The notes beneath the pieces were generated by a model, which was not told the DNA's origin, made no database searches, and saw only the letters and a list, made by a program, of their open reading frames with translations. The translations under genes were made by a program, and so were the position numbers. From assembly GCA_903892515.1 (NCBI GenBank), contig CAITIS010000020.1:34816-98815 (forward strand): 64,000 nt of DNA, in the 5' to 3' direction. This document shows, piece after piece, positions 1 through 8,740 of this stretch (positions are counted from its first letter, which is position 1; every line of letters starts with the position of its first letter). This stretch comes from an uncultured Planctomycetota bacterium (GTDB lineage Bacteria > Planctomycetota > Phycisphaerae > SM23-33).

Positions 1-479
1 GCCTGAATCATCGGCAGACGGACGGCGCCAGGGCCGTCGGGCGCCAGCGAGGTCAGCCACTCGCCCGTCAGCGGCTCGTCGGTCTTGTCCTCCTTGGCCA
101 GCATCGACACGGCCTTGCGCACCGGGCCGATGTTAATCAGCTTCATCGGCGCCAGCATGGCCCCGCTCGAAGGCGTGGCGGACACGCCCATAGGGTCCAT
201 CGTGGGGGCAAACGCAGGAGTCAGCGACATGCTCATGGGGCTCGACAGCGTGGTGTTCCGCCCGGGCCGGCCAAACCAGTCGCCCGATCCCGGGTATGGG
301 CCCGCGTCGTACATCGACGTTTGCAGCGGGTTGTCCCACGGCTGCTGCTGGGGATTATTCCACGCATACGAAAACGCCCGGCCAACCGCCAAACCACGTC
401 CCGAGACGGCCCAAGCCGCGCTCGCTACGCTCAGGCACGCTGCCGCCGCCCAACACATCCGCCATGCCGCACGATTCAT
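1..479 (-). CDS. Secreted protein of unknown function, 3' end outside window
   Basis: An open frame of 159 codons begins at ATG 479-477 and runs off the left edge without a stop. The N-terminus is a clear Sec signal peptide (basic start, Ala-rich core, cleavage near AWA at residues 22-24). The mature part is low in charge and rich in Pro, Gly, Met and Ser (residues 40-110), then becomes a normal mixed sequence. A purine-rich AGGAATAGGA lies just upstream of the ATG. No family is recognised. The track of shorter frames on the other strand here is not coding-like. Confidence 0.6.
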   Translation of the reverse strand, partial: MNRAAWRMCWAAAACLSVASAAWAVSGRGLAVGRAFSYAWNNPQQQPWDNPLQTSMYDAGPYPGSGDWFGRPGRNTTLSSPMSMSLTPAFAPTMDPMGVSATPSSGAMLAPMKLINIGPVRKAVSMLAKEDKTDEPLTGEWLTSLAPDGPGAVRLPMIQ

Positions 480-619
480 ATTCCTATTCCTGTATATACT
501 CTGCCAAGACTGCTTTCATAAGCCTAGCACGGGCATCCCCCCATGACCAGCGACACCACGCGCCGCTGACAGCCTGGGGAAAGTACTTGGACATCCCTGC
601 CCTCCTTCTCCGCCGCGAT

Positions 620-1354
620 CTAGGTTTTTTCCCTGGCGCTTTGATCGAAGGAATACATGGCGACCAGGCGAGCAACCAGGATCGCCATGTAGAACGTGCC
701 GACCATCGCCTCGACCATCGCCAGCATTCGCGTTACGTCCAAATTGGGAATTATGTCCCCATACCCGACCGTACACAGCGTGATGAAGCTGAAGTAGAAG
801 AACGTAAAGCTCGACCAACTGGACGCCGGGTCGGCACACCCCGATAGAGTGAATGCCCCCGGCATGAGCCCGGCGGCAATCTTGTATCCCAGTGCAAAGG
901 ACAAACCCAGCAGCAGATAATTTGACACGCTGGCACAGATCACCTCTGCGTTCACTCTCTTGGCCTGAAGCACAAAGCGAAACAGGATGAACATGACAAA
1001 CCCGAGCGGGACGGTGGCGGCCGCGGAGGCGACCCATGCCGGCATCAGCCCCGGATGCGCATGCACCACCCAGTGAGTCACGAACGCCGGCGCCGCCAGC
1101 ACGCCCCCAACCGCCAGCATCCTGTGCCGCCCGCCCACAGCCAGGACGGCCGACAGCAAAACCAGCGTCATGAGGATCGCCTCGACCAATGGGCCGTGGC
1201 TGGTTGATTGCACAAACGGGGCCGAGACAAGCACAAGCACCAGGCCCAGCAGCAAGTGGTAGCACGAAGAACGAAACACTCCCAGCCTCAGAACTCGGCT
1301 TGCCTTGGGCCGGTGTGGATGCTGCGTTGCGCCGGATGTCGTCCTGTCAGTCAA
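620..1354 (-). CDS. Two-pore-helix type potassium channel protein
   Basis: A membrane protein of about 244 residues with hydrophobic segments over its first half and a C-terminal ion-channel module. The K+ selectivity filter is explicit: TVGYGD following a pore helix (SFTFFYFSFITLC), with a final transmembrane helix after it. This is the Ion_trans_2 pore-domain pattern. The first half (four or so segments) is not a recognisable voltage sensor. The start given is a TTG; a GTG near position 1279 is an alternative, so the N-terminus is uncertain. The role is inferred as passive K+ flux; no RCK/TrkA regulatory domain follows. Confidence 0.85.
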   Translation of the reverse strand: MTDRTTSGATQHPHRPKASRVLRLGVFRSSCYHLLLGLVLVLVSAPFVQSTSHGPLVEAILMTLVLLSAVLAVGGRHRMLAVGGVLAAPAFVTHWVVHAHPGLMPAWVASAAATVPLGFVMFILFRFVLQAKRVNAEVICASVSNYLLLGLSFALGYKIAAGLMPGAFTLSGCADPASSWSSFTFFYFSFITLCTVGYGDIIPNLDVTRMLAMVEAMVGTFYMAILVARLVAMYSFDQSAREKT

Positions 1355-1391
1355 TTATGGCCATCCTTGGTCATGCCGCGACATCAGCCCG

Positions 1392-1577
1392 TTACTTCCC
1401 GCTCGCCGAAGACGTCGGCGTCGCTGGGCGCGTACCTCCCGGCACGAGCGATTCGTCCATGCTGGCCAGGTAAACCAAAATGGCCCCCAGAGCGGCGACC
1501 ACGACGAGCACAAACTTCCACGTGTGCCGGCCGGGACGCTTGGCGTGCTCATGGTCGTGTTCTTGATGGTGTGACAT
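1392..1577 (-). CDS. Small His-rich single-pass membrane protein
   Basis: A 61-residue frame with a His/Glu/Asp-rich N-terminus (MSHHQEHDHEH), a basic patch, one transmembrane helix (about residues 20-39), and a short polar tail. GGGAGG sits six bases before the ATG. The clustered His suggests metal binding, but that is inference. It lies directly upstream of the K+ channel on the same strand and could be co-transcribed. No family recognised. Confidence 0.6.
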   Translation of the reverse strand: MSHHQEHDHEHAKRPGRHTWKFVLVVVAALGAILVYLASMDESLVPGGTRPATPTSSASGK

Positions 1578-1613
1578 TTGCGGCCTCCCGGGCCTTGCCG
1601 GTTACAGTTTCGA

Positions 1614-2183
1614 TTAGTCCACGCTAATCTTCGACGCCACAGGCTCGACGGCCTGAGCCGCCGTTGGAGCCTGGACCCAAAGCATCCAGCCGCCCTTGAA
1701 CAGCAGGTGCGCGCCGACCAGGATGCCCAGCGCCCACTGGCCCGACAGGGGCCACTGGAACACGAACAGCACGCCCAACAGGATCTCCATCAGCCCCTGC
1801 GCCAGGAGCCGGCCCTTGCCGGGCCCGATGGCCGCGTGAGCGATGATGATGCCGCCCTGGGCGAAAAAGTAGACGATGATCAGTGCGCTGAGAAACGTCA
1901 GCCCCAACACCGGATGCAGGATCACCAGCACGCCGGCCAGGATCGACAAGATGGCGGAAATAAATCCCAGAAACGAGCCCCCGCCGACCAGCCGAAGCTG
2001 CATCGTGTGCATGGCGTGCGCCAACCCGCTGATGACCAGAAACGCCCCGATCACAAACACCACTGCCAGCCCGGCCAGCATAGGCATGAACAGCGCCAGC
2101 ACGCCCAAAAGCACCACGGCCAGCCCCCACGCCTGCCAGCGATGGCCCCGTGTGCCTGAAACAGCCGTTCCAATTCCATCCAT
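1614..2183 (-). CDS. HdeD-family (DUF308) integral membrane protein
   Basis: A 189-residue protein with about six transmembrane helices in three pairs, Gly- and Leu-rich, matching the HdeD/DUF308 pattern (for example GLAHAMHTMQLR between helices 2 and 3). The start at 2183 (MDGIGTAV) is chosen because AAGGAG lies six bases upstream; a longer frame to 2252 lacks such support. HdeD proteins are linked to acid stress in enterobacteria; its role here is unknown. Confidence 0.85.
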   Translation of the reverse strand: MDGIGTAVSGTRGHRWQAWGLAVVLLGVLALFMPMLAGLAVVFVIGAFLVISGLAHAMHTMQLRLVGGGSFLGFISAILSILAGVLVILHPVLGLTFLSALIIVYFFAQGGIIIAHAAIGPGKGRLLAQGLMEILLGVLFVFQWPLSGQWALGILVGAHLLFKGGWMLWVQAPTAAQAVEPVASKISVD

Positions 2184-2258
2184 GCACGTCTCCTTGCCTG
2201 CCTGGGCAGGTTTCTGAACCTTTTGGCACAGCCAGCCTGGGCTGCGCCTCAATGGCGG

Positions 2259-2654
2259 CTATTTGCCTGTGTACTTGATGGCCAAGGCGCGAACCGCGTG
2301 CCCATACGTCGTGTCGAATTCGCCCCCGCCCATGTACATGCTGCCTGAAGATTGGATCTGGTCCATCGTGATAAGGACGGCGTCGGCGCCGTACTTGGCC
2401 GCCCGCTTCTTCAATGCCGCCACGATGGCGTCCATCGGCGGAGTCCCGCTCTGAGGCTCAACGAACACTTCAGCCAGCGCGACGTAAGCCTGCGACGGCT
2501 TCTCGCGCAGGACCTGAATATTGGCCGGATCCGACGGCGGATACACCGGCGCCCCGACCAGGCGGTCGGACGTCATCATCACGCTGTTGCACCCTGCCGA
2601 GCAAAGCCCAAGCAGGAGCAACGCCAGCCAACTCATCGTTGCGGGTCTTCTCAT
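2259..2654 (-). CDS. Lipoprotein with YbjQ/heavy-metal-like small domain, function unknown
   Basis: A 131-residue lipoprotein: signal peptide with lipobox SAGC at about residues 20-23, then a compact domain in which predicted strands carry YVALAEVFVE, a helix DAIVAALKKRAAKYGADAVLI, and a C-terminal strand. That alternation resembles small YbjQ/DUF4156-like lipoprotein domains, but the match is only by eye. AAAGGAG precedes the chosen ATG at 2654; the frame extends upstream to 2702 without a ribosome site. It ends five bases before the next open region and is probably transcribed alone. Confidence 0.75.
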   Translation of the reverse strand: MRRPATMSWLALLLLGLCSAGCNSVMMTSDRLVGAPVYPPSDPANIQVLREKPSQAYVALAEVFVEPQSGTPPMDAIVAALKKRAAKYGADAVLITMDQIQSSGSMYMGGGEFDTTYGHAVRALAIKYTGK

Positions 2655-2762
2655 AATCGACTCCTTTTCTTCAAATCGGCTCGCGCGGCCGAATCTCAGC
2701 ACAAGAACAGGGTCGGTACGGTTATGGGTGAGTGACCTATTCTTGTGCCAAGGCTGCCTTGT

Positions 2763-2952
2763 CGTGTAACAGGCCCCCGCTTCCAGCGGGGGTATATGGT
2801 CGCGATTCTATATTCCCACCCGCTTCAGCGAGCTTGAACCCGTGCCTTAAGGCACAGTGGCTAAAGCCGATCCATGTAAGCCCGTTGAAACGGGCTGCAA
2901 CCACAGCTATGGCCTCGCTATACCCCCGCTAAAAGCGGGGGCCTGTTACACG
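2763..2952. repeat. Hairpin-rich element with 34-bp terminal inverted repeats
   Basis: The left end (2763-2796) and right end (2919-2952) are inverted copies of CGTGTAACAGGCCCCCGC followed by TT..AGCGGGGGTATA, differing only in the two-base loop. Each end therefore folds as its own hairpin and the two ends also pair with each other. Internal hairpins include AGCCCGTTGAAACGGGCT near 2880. There is no coding frame. The element fills most of the 2655-3120 gap. Part of the internal design recurs in the element at 23826-24117. Confidence 0.8.
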
Positions 2953-3120
2953 GCTTTCGCCCCCGCCTGCGGCAAAGCTTGCCCCGCCAGAAACAAAGGT
3001 CGCTCACCCGTCATACCGGCGGTCGCAGTGAGGCAAACGCACTTCGCCCGCCGATCACGCCGCTTGCCGAGGCGTTCCGACCCTGCCGCCAGCGTAATGC
3101 CAGCGCTATAGTTAGCCGGA

Positions 3121-4194
3121 ATGAACAGGCCAAACGGCGAGGATGATCGAAACGGCAACGGAGCCAGGGCCGTCCAGTGGATCGGCGTCATTCTGCTTTG
3201 GAGCATGGCGATCGTGCTGTTCTTCGGCTTCTTCCCCGCCTTTAAGATCATCCTGCTGGGTCTGCTGGCAACATCAGCAGTGGCCTCAACGCTAAAACCG
3301 TTAGTCAACCGGTTGCCCCTGCGGCACGGCCTGGCTGCCGTCGTCGTCGGCCTGGGCTTCATGGTGCTCGTGCTGGGGCTTTTGTTTCTCTTGAGCTGGC
3401 TGCTGGTCAAGCCCGTGCAGGCACAGATCGCCCGCTGGCCGGAACTCAAGTGCAGCCTGGACCAGCTGCTGACATATTGGGCGCAGCGGCTGGGCGTTTC
3501 TCACCCGGTCAACGTCGATACGCTCAGCGAACAATTCTTCGCGCTGGTGACGGGCGAAAACGTCGAACGGGCCGTGGCGCGAACTCGTGATGTGCTGGCC
3601 GTGGTGGTCATGACCGGCGCGTTCGTGTTCATCGGCTCGATCTACATCCTGGCCGAGCCGCCGGGCCGACTGATCGGGCCGGTGCTCAGGATGCTGCCCC
3701 GGCGGCGCGTCGAACCCATGAGGGGCGTCGTGGCGGACTTAGAGCTGCGGCTGCGGTGGTGGTTCATCGGCACAGCCATCAGCATGACCTCCATCGGCAT
3801 CGCCAGCTACGTCGGGTATAGCATCGCGGGCCTGCAATTCGCCCTGCCCTTGGCGATCTTTGCGGCATTGGCCGAGGCGGTGCCGACCATCGGCCCGCTG
3901 GTCACGCTCATGCTGGCGCTGCTGCTGGCGGCCACCCAGGGCACCCAGCAGATCATCGGCGTGGCCATCGTCTATGGCGTGGTGCAATCGCTGGAGTCGT
4001 ACGTGCTCATCCCGCTGGTCATGCGAAAGACGGTGCAAATCCCGCCCATCGTGACGCTGTTTTCCATCGTGCTGTGGGGCAAGATATTTGGCGTGGCCGG
4101 GCTGCTGCTGGCCATCCCCATCGACCTGGCCATCTGGTCGCTATTGGACCGCTTCCTCATCCGCGAGAGAAAAATCGCGGAACCAGGCTCTTAG
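3121..4194 (+). CDS. AI-2E family (PerM/TqsA-like) transporter
   Basis: A 357-residue polytopic membrane protein with a basic N-terminus, two early helix pairs, a central soluble region (about residues 90-150), and a C-terminal membrane bundle. The order and the GPLVTLMLALLLAATQG and LESYVLIPLVMRKTVQIPP segments are typical of the AI-2E transporter superfamily (formerly UPF0118). Members export small solutes or AI-2; the substrate here is unknown. Length is normal. The ribosome site is weak. It stands alone between a repeat element and a converging gene. Confidence 0.9.
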   Translation: MNRPNGEDDRNGNGARAVQWIGVILLWSMAIVLFFGFFPAFKIILLGLLATSAVASTLKPLVNRLPLRHGLAAVVVGLGFMVLVLGLLFLLSWLLVKPVQAQIARWPELKCSLDQLLTYWAQRLGVSHPVNVDTLSEQFFALVTGENVERAVARTRDVLAVVVMTGAFVFIGSIYILAEPPGRLIGPVLRMLPRRRVEPMRGVVADLELRLRWWFIGTAISMTSIGIASYVGYSIAGLQFALPLAIFAALAEAVPTIGPLVTLMLALLLAATQGTQQIIGVAIVYGVVQSLESYVLIPLVMRKTVQIPPIVTLFSIVLWGKIFGVAGLLLAIPIDLAIWSLLDRFLIRERKIAEPGS

Positions 4195-4459
4195 CAGGGA
4201 TGCAGGGGATTCAGGGGATGAATGCATTGATGATTGCTGCAGGCGGTTAACTCGCAGCTCTTCTGCATGGACATCGAAGAAATCGCCCGGCGAGCCCTTG
4301 TAAGCGCCGCCGGATTGTTGATTCTGGAGCACAACGATCAGGATAGCGTGCGAACTTCCTTTCACTATACAACTACTAATCTACACTTGTTTCTTATTCG
4401 TCTTATCCCATGCCTCCCCTGCATCCCTGCTAACTTGTTCGATCTGGTCGGCCATGGAC

Positions 4460-5380
4460 CTACACCACGCGCGAAACCCACGCCTGGCTCTGGTGCTTCT
4501 CGATCAAGTCCGGCAGGAGCAACGACTCGGACTGGGTGAGTTGGCCGTGCTCCAGTTCCAGGCCCTCTGCACGCAAGACCGATAGCAGCGCGCTGGCCAT
4601 CTCTTCAAACGTGATATGCCGGCCCGTAATTCGCTCAACCGCCTGGCTGGGCTGGGCCGGGTGGCTGCGGAGCACCAGGCTGCCGTGCTGAATGAGGGCG
4701 TGTTTGCTCCGCCGCTGCGCCGAGCCGGCCAGCTTGTCCCCGCCCATCATCAGGTCCAAGCTGCTGTGCCGCTCAAAGCACAGAAACGCTTTTCCCGCCG
4801 GGGCCGCCCCCACGCGAACTTCGCCCTGAGCCATATTCGTGGCACAGCCGCCATCGGCAGCGTTTGTGGGGCGGGCAGGCTTGCCCGCGTCCGCTTTCGT
4901 GGCACCGCCGCCCTCGGCTGTGTCCGTAGCCGCCGCATCTCCGGCCAGGCGAGCGGCCGTGAAGCCAGGTCTGGTCGCCACACCCTGCCGGCCGAGACGA
5001 TCAACGGCCTGGGCGAGAAACCCGTGCATCCGGCCATACATATCCGCTGCGGCTCCGGCCAGGCAGAATATCTCCCCGACCGCCGAGGCGTCAGCTAGCG
5101 GCAAAGCCAGGCAATACGTCATCTCACGGTCGTGCAGAATTGCCCCGCCGCCGGTCACGCGCCGAACCAGCGGCATCGACCGCACCAGCAGCGGCTGATC
5201 GGCCAGGGCGGCGAGCTTCTGGGAATACCCCAGCGACAGCGTGGCCCGCTCCCACCGGTACAGCCGAAGCGTCGGCCCCGACAGTCCACGCCCGACGGCA
5301 TGCAGCAGCGCCTCGTCGATGGCCATGTTCCGCCCGCCATCGGTGGCAGCGTCAATCAAGATGCGAAGGCTGTCGGACAT
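4460..5380 (-). CDS. lipM: LipM-like octanoyltransferase/lipoate-protein ligase with repeat-derived insertion
   Basis: A 306-residue member of the biotin/lipoate ligase fold. RRVTGGGAILHD (residues 73-84) is the conserved Arg-Arg-x-x-Gly-Gly-Gly lipoyl-binding motif. Cys201 in LCFERHSS is the position of the LipM acyl-enzyme Cys, and Lys216 in DKLAGSAQRR is the conserved ligand lysine, so octanoyl transfer from ACP to a lipoyl domain is favoured over ATP-dependent ligation. Between them residues about 148-186 are an Ala/Gly/Thr-rich segment not expected in the family. Its DNA (about 4838-4945) is two copies of the palindromic GGCACAGCCGCC..GGCTGTG repeat found in intergenic DNA all over the window, kept in frame. 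Confidence 0.85.
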   Translation of the reverse strand: MSDSLRILIDAATDGGRNMAIDEALLHAVGRGLSGPTLRLYRWERATLSLGYSQKLAALADQPLLVRSMPLVRRVTGGGAILHDREMTYCLALPLADASAVGEIFCLAGAAADMYGRMHGFLAQAVDRLGRQGVATRPGFTAARLAGDAAATDTAEGGGATKADAGKPARPTNAADGGCATNMAQGEVRVGAAPAGKAFLCFERHSSLDLMMGGDKLAGSAQRRSKHALIQHGSLVLRSHPAQPSQAVERITGRHITFEEMASALLSVLRAEGLELEHGQLTQSESLLLPDLIEKHQSQAWVSRVV

Positions 5381-5725
5381 AATTCCTTCTTACCACGGAG
5401 AGAACGACAACGACTAACCACAAAGGGCACAAAGACGATGGCCACGAAGAGCACGAAGACAAGAACCACTTAAACTGGTTCCGTAACCGGCTCAAGCCTG
5501 CCCTCGGGCGTGAGCGGCGCGAAAGGTCCCGTTTGGTCCGCAAAAGCCACAGCCGAGGGCGGCTGTGCCACGGGTCAAGCTGCCGGTCAGACTGGGTTCA
5601 AGCTCGTCTGCACTTGGAACCCACATGGGCCTCGAACCCACATGCGCCCTGGACGCCGCTTTCGCCTTCTTAATCTCGGCGGCCTCTGCGTCCTCGGCGG
5701 TTAAACGTCTTTGCTTCTTTGCCCG
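5381..5725. repeat. Non-coding gap with two intergenic repeat types
   Basis: 5390-5475 is the AACCACAAAGGGCACAAAG type sequence that recurs at 6770-6830 and 11760-11990. 5467-5625 contains AACTGGTTCCGTAACCGG, GCCCTCGGGCGT, and CACAGCCGAGGGCGGCTGTG in the same order as at 9429-9600, so this is a second copy of a composite palindromic repeat. No coding frame is supported. Confidence 0.7.
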
Positions 5726-6493
5726 CTACTTCTTATCCAGCACCCACTCGTCGTTTCGCGCCACGATGCTCTGGCCTGGCTGGACGATCAGGAAGTCCTC
5801 GTCCCACTGGCCGGCAAAGAGCTTCTCCAGCAGCGTCCACTGGCCCTTGTACACCTCATGCGACCAGCCCTTCTCTTGTGCGAGCTTGCGCGATTGCTCG
5901 ATAAACGGCGTTTCGTCGCAGGCCCCCATCTGCAAATAGCACAGGTTCTTGTAGTTGGCCGTCCAGTCGCCCATGGTCTGGATGATGAAGTCGGCGTTCT
6001 CCTTGCCGTACTTTTCGACCATCTCGGCGTAGGAGCGGTCCAGGCCAAGCTGGCCCATCACGCCCTCTTCGCCGCCGCCGTAGTTGGCCCCGCGCTCGAT
6101 CCAGCCCGTGGAGTGGAAGTACGTGCCGGGGTGGGCGTCGAAGTACTCCTTGTAGCTCGACCGGCCGCCGAAAAAAAAAGTGATGCAGTCGTGGGCGCGC
6201 GGCACCACCAGCGGCGTCTGCCGAGCCGTCAGGCCGACCGTGCCGTCGTTGCAGCGGGCGTAGCCCAGCAGGATGGCCTGATAGCCCTCGCCCACCGCGT
6301 CGATCATGCCCTGGAGCTGGCTGAGCATGTCGGCCGTCTTGAGGTCGTGCAGGCCCTTGCGCATGAACTGCACGTCGATGACATCGGGCGAGCGCGCCGC
6401 CAGCAGGCAGGCCTCGCGATAGATGATCTCGCAGCCAATGAACTTGAACTTCCGCACCGCCAGTGCCGGGACTATGTCAGACTTATCACGCAT
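5726..6493 (-). CDS. DUF1638 family protein
   Basis: A 255-residue protein matching DUF1638. The family landmarks visible are LLGYARCNDGTVGL (about residues 95-108), PLVVPRAHDCITFFFG (about 114-129) and GTYFHSTGWIERG (about 143-155). In methanogens and some bacteria the family occurs near corrinoid methyltransferase genes; its reaction is unknown, and no such neighbours are present here. A run of nine A residues on the plus strand near 6171 falls in codons for the Phe-Phe-Phe stretch, a plausible slippage point. Length is normal and the frame is intact. Confidence 0.85.
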   Translation of the reverse strand: MRDKSDIVPALAVRKFKFIGCEIIYREACLLAARSPDVIDVQFMRKGLHDLKTADMLSQLQGMIDAVGEGYQAILLGYARCNDGTVGLTARQTPLVVPRAHDCITFFFGGRSSYKEYFDAHPGTYFHSTGWIERGANYGGGEEGVMGQLGLDRSYAEMVEKYGKENADFIIQTMGDWTANYKNLCYLQMGACDETPFIEQSRKLAQEKGWSHEVYKGQWTLLEKLFAGQWDEDFLIVQPGQSIVARNDEWVLDKK

Positions 6494-6578
6494 GCCTGGA
6501 TTCTAGCAGAGACACACGCCGAGCCGAAACCCGTTTGCCGACCGAAAAGGGCTTGGCCCGACGAGACGCGTCACCACT

Positions 6579-6690
6579 GGGTGCCATAGGTTGAGCCGCG
6601 CCGTCTTGCGGCTCTACATATGCGACGATTGAGCATAGGCAGCCCCGGCTTCGCGAAGAAGCCGCGAAGCCGTGTCAGCCTATGGCGCCC
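6579..6690. repeat. CCATAGG...CCTATGG repeat, copy 1
   Basis: Begins GGGTGCCATAGGTTGAGCC and ends GTCAGCCTATGGCGCCC, with inner stem-loops around GCCGCGCCGTCTTGCGGC. The same order of blocks recurs at 34636 and 36241 with higher mutual identity; this copy is more diverged. It occupies the purD upstream region together with an AACCACGGAGC-type sequence (about 6770-6830). The rest of 6494-6862 shows no gene. Confidence 0.8.
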
Positions 6691-6862
6691 ATCGCAAGTT
6701 CGTGACACTCGCCAACTCTTCACGCGAGGGACGTGGCCCGACGGCGGGCGATGCCCGCCTACCTCTGCTTTCTTCCCCCTTCGTGTTCTCCGTGAGCTCC
6801 GTGGTTGTGTGCTCTGCCGCTAAGTCGCTACAATCCCTCCTTCCAAGAAGGAAGGAACCGGC

Positions 6863-8131
6863 ATGAACATTCTGCTTATTGGCAACGGAGGTCGCGAACA
6901 CGCCCTGGCTTGGCGGATCGCCCAGAGCCCGCAGTGCACTCGACTGTACATCGCCCCGGGCAATCCCGGCACGGCCCAGGCGGGCGAGAACATCCCCGTT
7001 CAGCCCGAAAACGCCGAGGCCATCATCGCTGCCGCCAAGCAGTACAAGATCGAGCTGGTCGTCATCGGCCCGGAAGACCCGCTGGCCGATGGCCTGGCCG
7101 ACAAGGTCCGCGCCGCGGGCATCCTGTGCTTTGGTCCCTCCGCTGACGGCGCCCGCATCGAGGCCGACAAGGCCTTCGCCAAGGAACTCATGCGTTCGGC
7201 CGCCATCCCCACGGCTGAGGGCAGAATCTTCCACAGCCTGGAATCCGCCCGCGACTACGTCTTAAGCCGTGAGCACGGCGTGGTCGTCAAGGCCGCCGGG
7301 CTGGCCAAGGGCAAGGGCGTCTTCGTCTGCCGCGAGCCCCACCAGGCCATCAGGCCGCTCGAACAGATCATGACCGAAAAGATATTCGGCGCCGCCGGGA
7401 ACACCGTCATCATCGAAGAAATGCTCTTTGGCCAGGAGGCGTCGATTCTGGCCCTGTGCGACGGCCGGAGCATCTACGCCTTAGAGGCCTGCCAGGACCA
7501 CAAGCCCGTCGGCGACGGTGACACCGGTCCCAACACCGGCGGCATGGGCGCGTACTGCCCCACCCCCATCGTCACCCCGGCCGTCATGGACCACGTCGAG
7601 CGCGAAGTGCTCGTGCCCATCATCGACGCCATGAATCGCAGCTTTGGCCGCTACGAAGGCTGCCTGTACGCGGGCATCATGCTCACGCCGGCGGGGCCCA
7701 AGGTGCTGGAATTCAACGCCCGCTTCGGCGACCCCGAGACCCAGCCATTGATGATGCGGCTCAAGAGCGACCTGGTCGAAGTGATGGTCGCGACGTGCCG
7801 GCACCGGCTCGACGAAGTCACGCTGGAGTGGGACCCCCGGCCAGCAGTTTGCGTCGTGATGGCCTCGGGCGGCTACCCCGACAAGTACGCCAAGGGCTTC
7901 GAGATCACCGGCATCGCCGAGGCCGAGGCCTTGGGCGACGTGAAAGTCTTCCACGCCGGCACCGCCCTGCAAGGCGGCAAGCTGGTCAACTTCGGCGGAA
8001 GAGTGCTGGGCGTGACGGCCCTGGGCGAAACCATCGCCGCCGCCCAGAAACGCGCGTACGAAGCGGTGGTCAAGATTCACTGGGAAGGCTGCTTCTACCG
8101 CCACGACATCGGCTCCAAGGCGATTCGGTAA
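6863..8131 (+). CDS. purD: Phosphoribosylamine--glycine ligase
   Basis: A full-length (422 residues) PurD, which joins 5-phosphoribosylamine and glycine using ATP in purine synthesis. The N-terminal IGNGGREHALAW, the ATP-grasp section HGVVVKAAGLAKGKGV (about residues 140-155), the PNTGGMGAYCPTP signature (about 225-237), and the metal-binding FNARFGDPE (about 288-296) are all present. GAAGGAA precedes the ATG. The gene stands alone, with no other pur genes nearby. Confidence 0.98.
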   Translation: MNILLIGNGGREHALAWRIAQSPQCTRLYIAPGNPGTAQAGENIPVQPENAEAIIAAAKQYKIELVVIGPEDPLADGLADKVRAAGILCFGPSADGARIEADKAFAKELMRSAAIPTAEGRIFHSLESARDYVLSREHGVVVKAAGLAKGKGVFVCREPHQAIRPLEQIMTEKIFGAAGNTVIIEEMLFGQEASILALCDGRSIYALEACQDHKPVGDGDTGPNTGGMGAYCPTPIVTPAVMDHVEREVLVPIIDAMNRSFGRYEGCLYAGIMLTPAGPKVLEFNARFGDPETQPLMMRLKSDLVEVMVATCRHRLDEVTLEWDPRPAVCVVMASGGYPDKYAKGFEITGIAEAEALGDVKVFHAGTALQGGKLVNFGGRVLGVTALGETIAAAQKRAYEAVVKIHWEGCFYRHDIGSKAIR

Positions 8132-8253
8132 GCGGGAATCGGGAATCGGGAAGCGGGAATCGGGAAGCGGGAAGCGGGAAGCGGGAAGCGGGACGCGGGT
8201 GGCGGGTGGCGGGTGGCGGGTGGCGGGTGGCGGGTGGCGGGTGGCGGGTGGCA
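8132..8253. repeat. Heptanucleotide tandem array (GGGAAKC then GGGTGGC)
   Basis: Immediately after the purD stop codon the sequence is a run of seven-base units: GGGAATC and GGGAAGC alternate about nine times, then GGGTGGC repeats about eight times. It is G-rich on the plus strand and could form quadruplexes. It leads into a GCATGGTCACGCTGTTCGCGTGACCATG-type hairpin (about 8251-8278). Confidence 0.9.
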
Positions 8254-8337
8254 TGGTCACGCTGTTCGCGTGACCATGTTTGACCTCGGCCGGAGAGCAG
8301 GCCCAGCCGAAAGACGGTCGATGACGCGTGTTTTCTC

Positions 8338-8384
8338 GAATCTGAAATCTGAGATCTGAGATCTGAAATCTCAGATCCAGATTT
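8338..8384. repeat. Heptanucleotide tandem array (CTGARAT)
   Basis: Six units in seven-base register: CTGAAAT, CTGAGAT, CTGAGAT, CTGAAAT, CTCAGAT, then a broken unit. It lies just 3' of the PilZ gene stop. The unit differs from the arrays on either side. Confidence 0.8.
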
Positions 8385-8387
8385 GCT

Positions 8388-8711
8388 CTACCCTTCGATC
8401 TCCAGGTTCAGCGGTTCGATAAACGCGATGGCCATGCCCTCGGAGGCTTGGATTTTCTGATGGCGGATGACGACGGCGCGGCTGGGCACGTCTTCCATCA
8501 TGAAGGTGTTGGGCGTGCTGCGCGGCACTTTCATCTCGGCCTGGAGCACGTCGCCGACGCTGAACTGGCCGCGGTCGGCCACTGCCGCCCCGCCGTCGGA
8601 GACGTTAAGCGTCTGGGTGCGCAGCAGCTTGTTGCCATGGCTGTCGGTGATGATGATCGGACAGGACAGCTCAAACCGCTGATGCACACGTTTTTCCACC
8701 CAGCCACTCAT
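8388..8711 (-). CDS. PilZ domain protein
   Basis: A single-domain 107-residue PilZ protein. Both parts of the c-di-GMP binding pattern are visible: an Arg-rich start (KRVHQRFEL, residues 7-15, the RxxxR motif) and NVSDGG (residues 36-41, the D/NxSxxG motif) before the beta-barrel. It probably binds c-di-GMP and acts on a partner protein; the GGDEF protein at 17.7 kb is a possible source of the signal. GGAGG lies before the ATG. Confidence 0.9.
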   Translation of the reverse strand: MSGWVEKRVHQRFELSCPIIITDSHGNKLLRTQTLNVSDGGAAVADRGQFSVGDVLQAEMKVPRSTPNTFMMEDVPSRAVVIRHQKIQASEGMAIAFIEPLNLEIEG

Positions 8712-8740
8712 TGATATCCTCCACTCGCAGATAGAAGGCG

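Noticed and set aside
4234..4539. Plus-strand frame between the AI-2E transporter and lipM
   Set aside because: It has no ribosome site or family, and its second half is antisense to the end of lipM.
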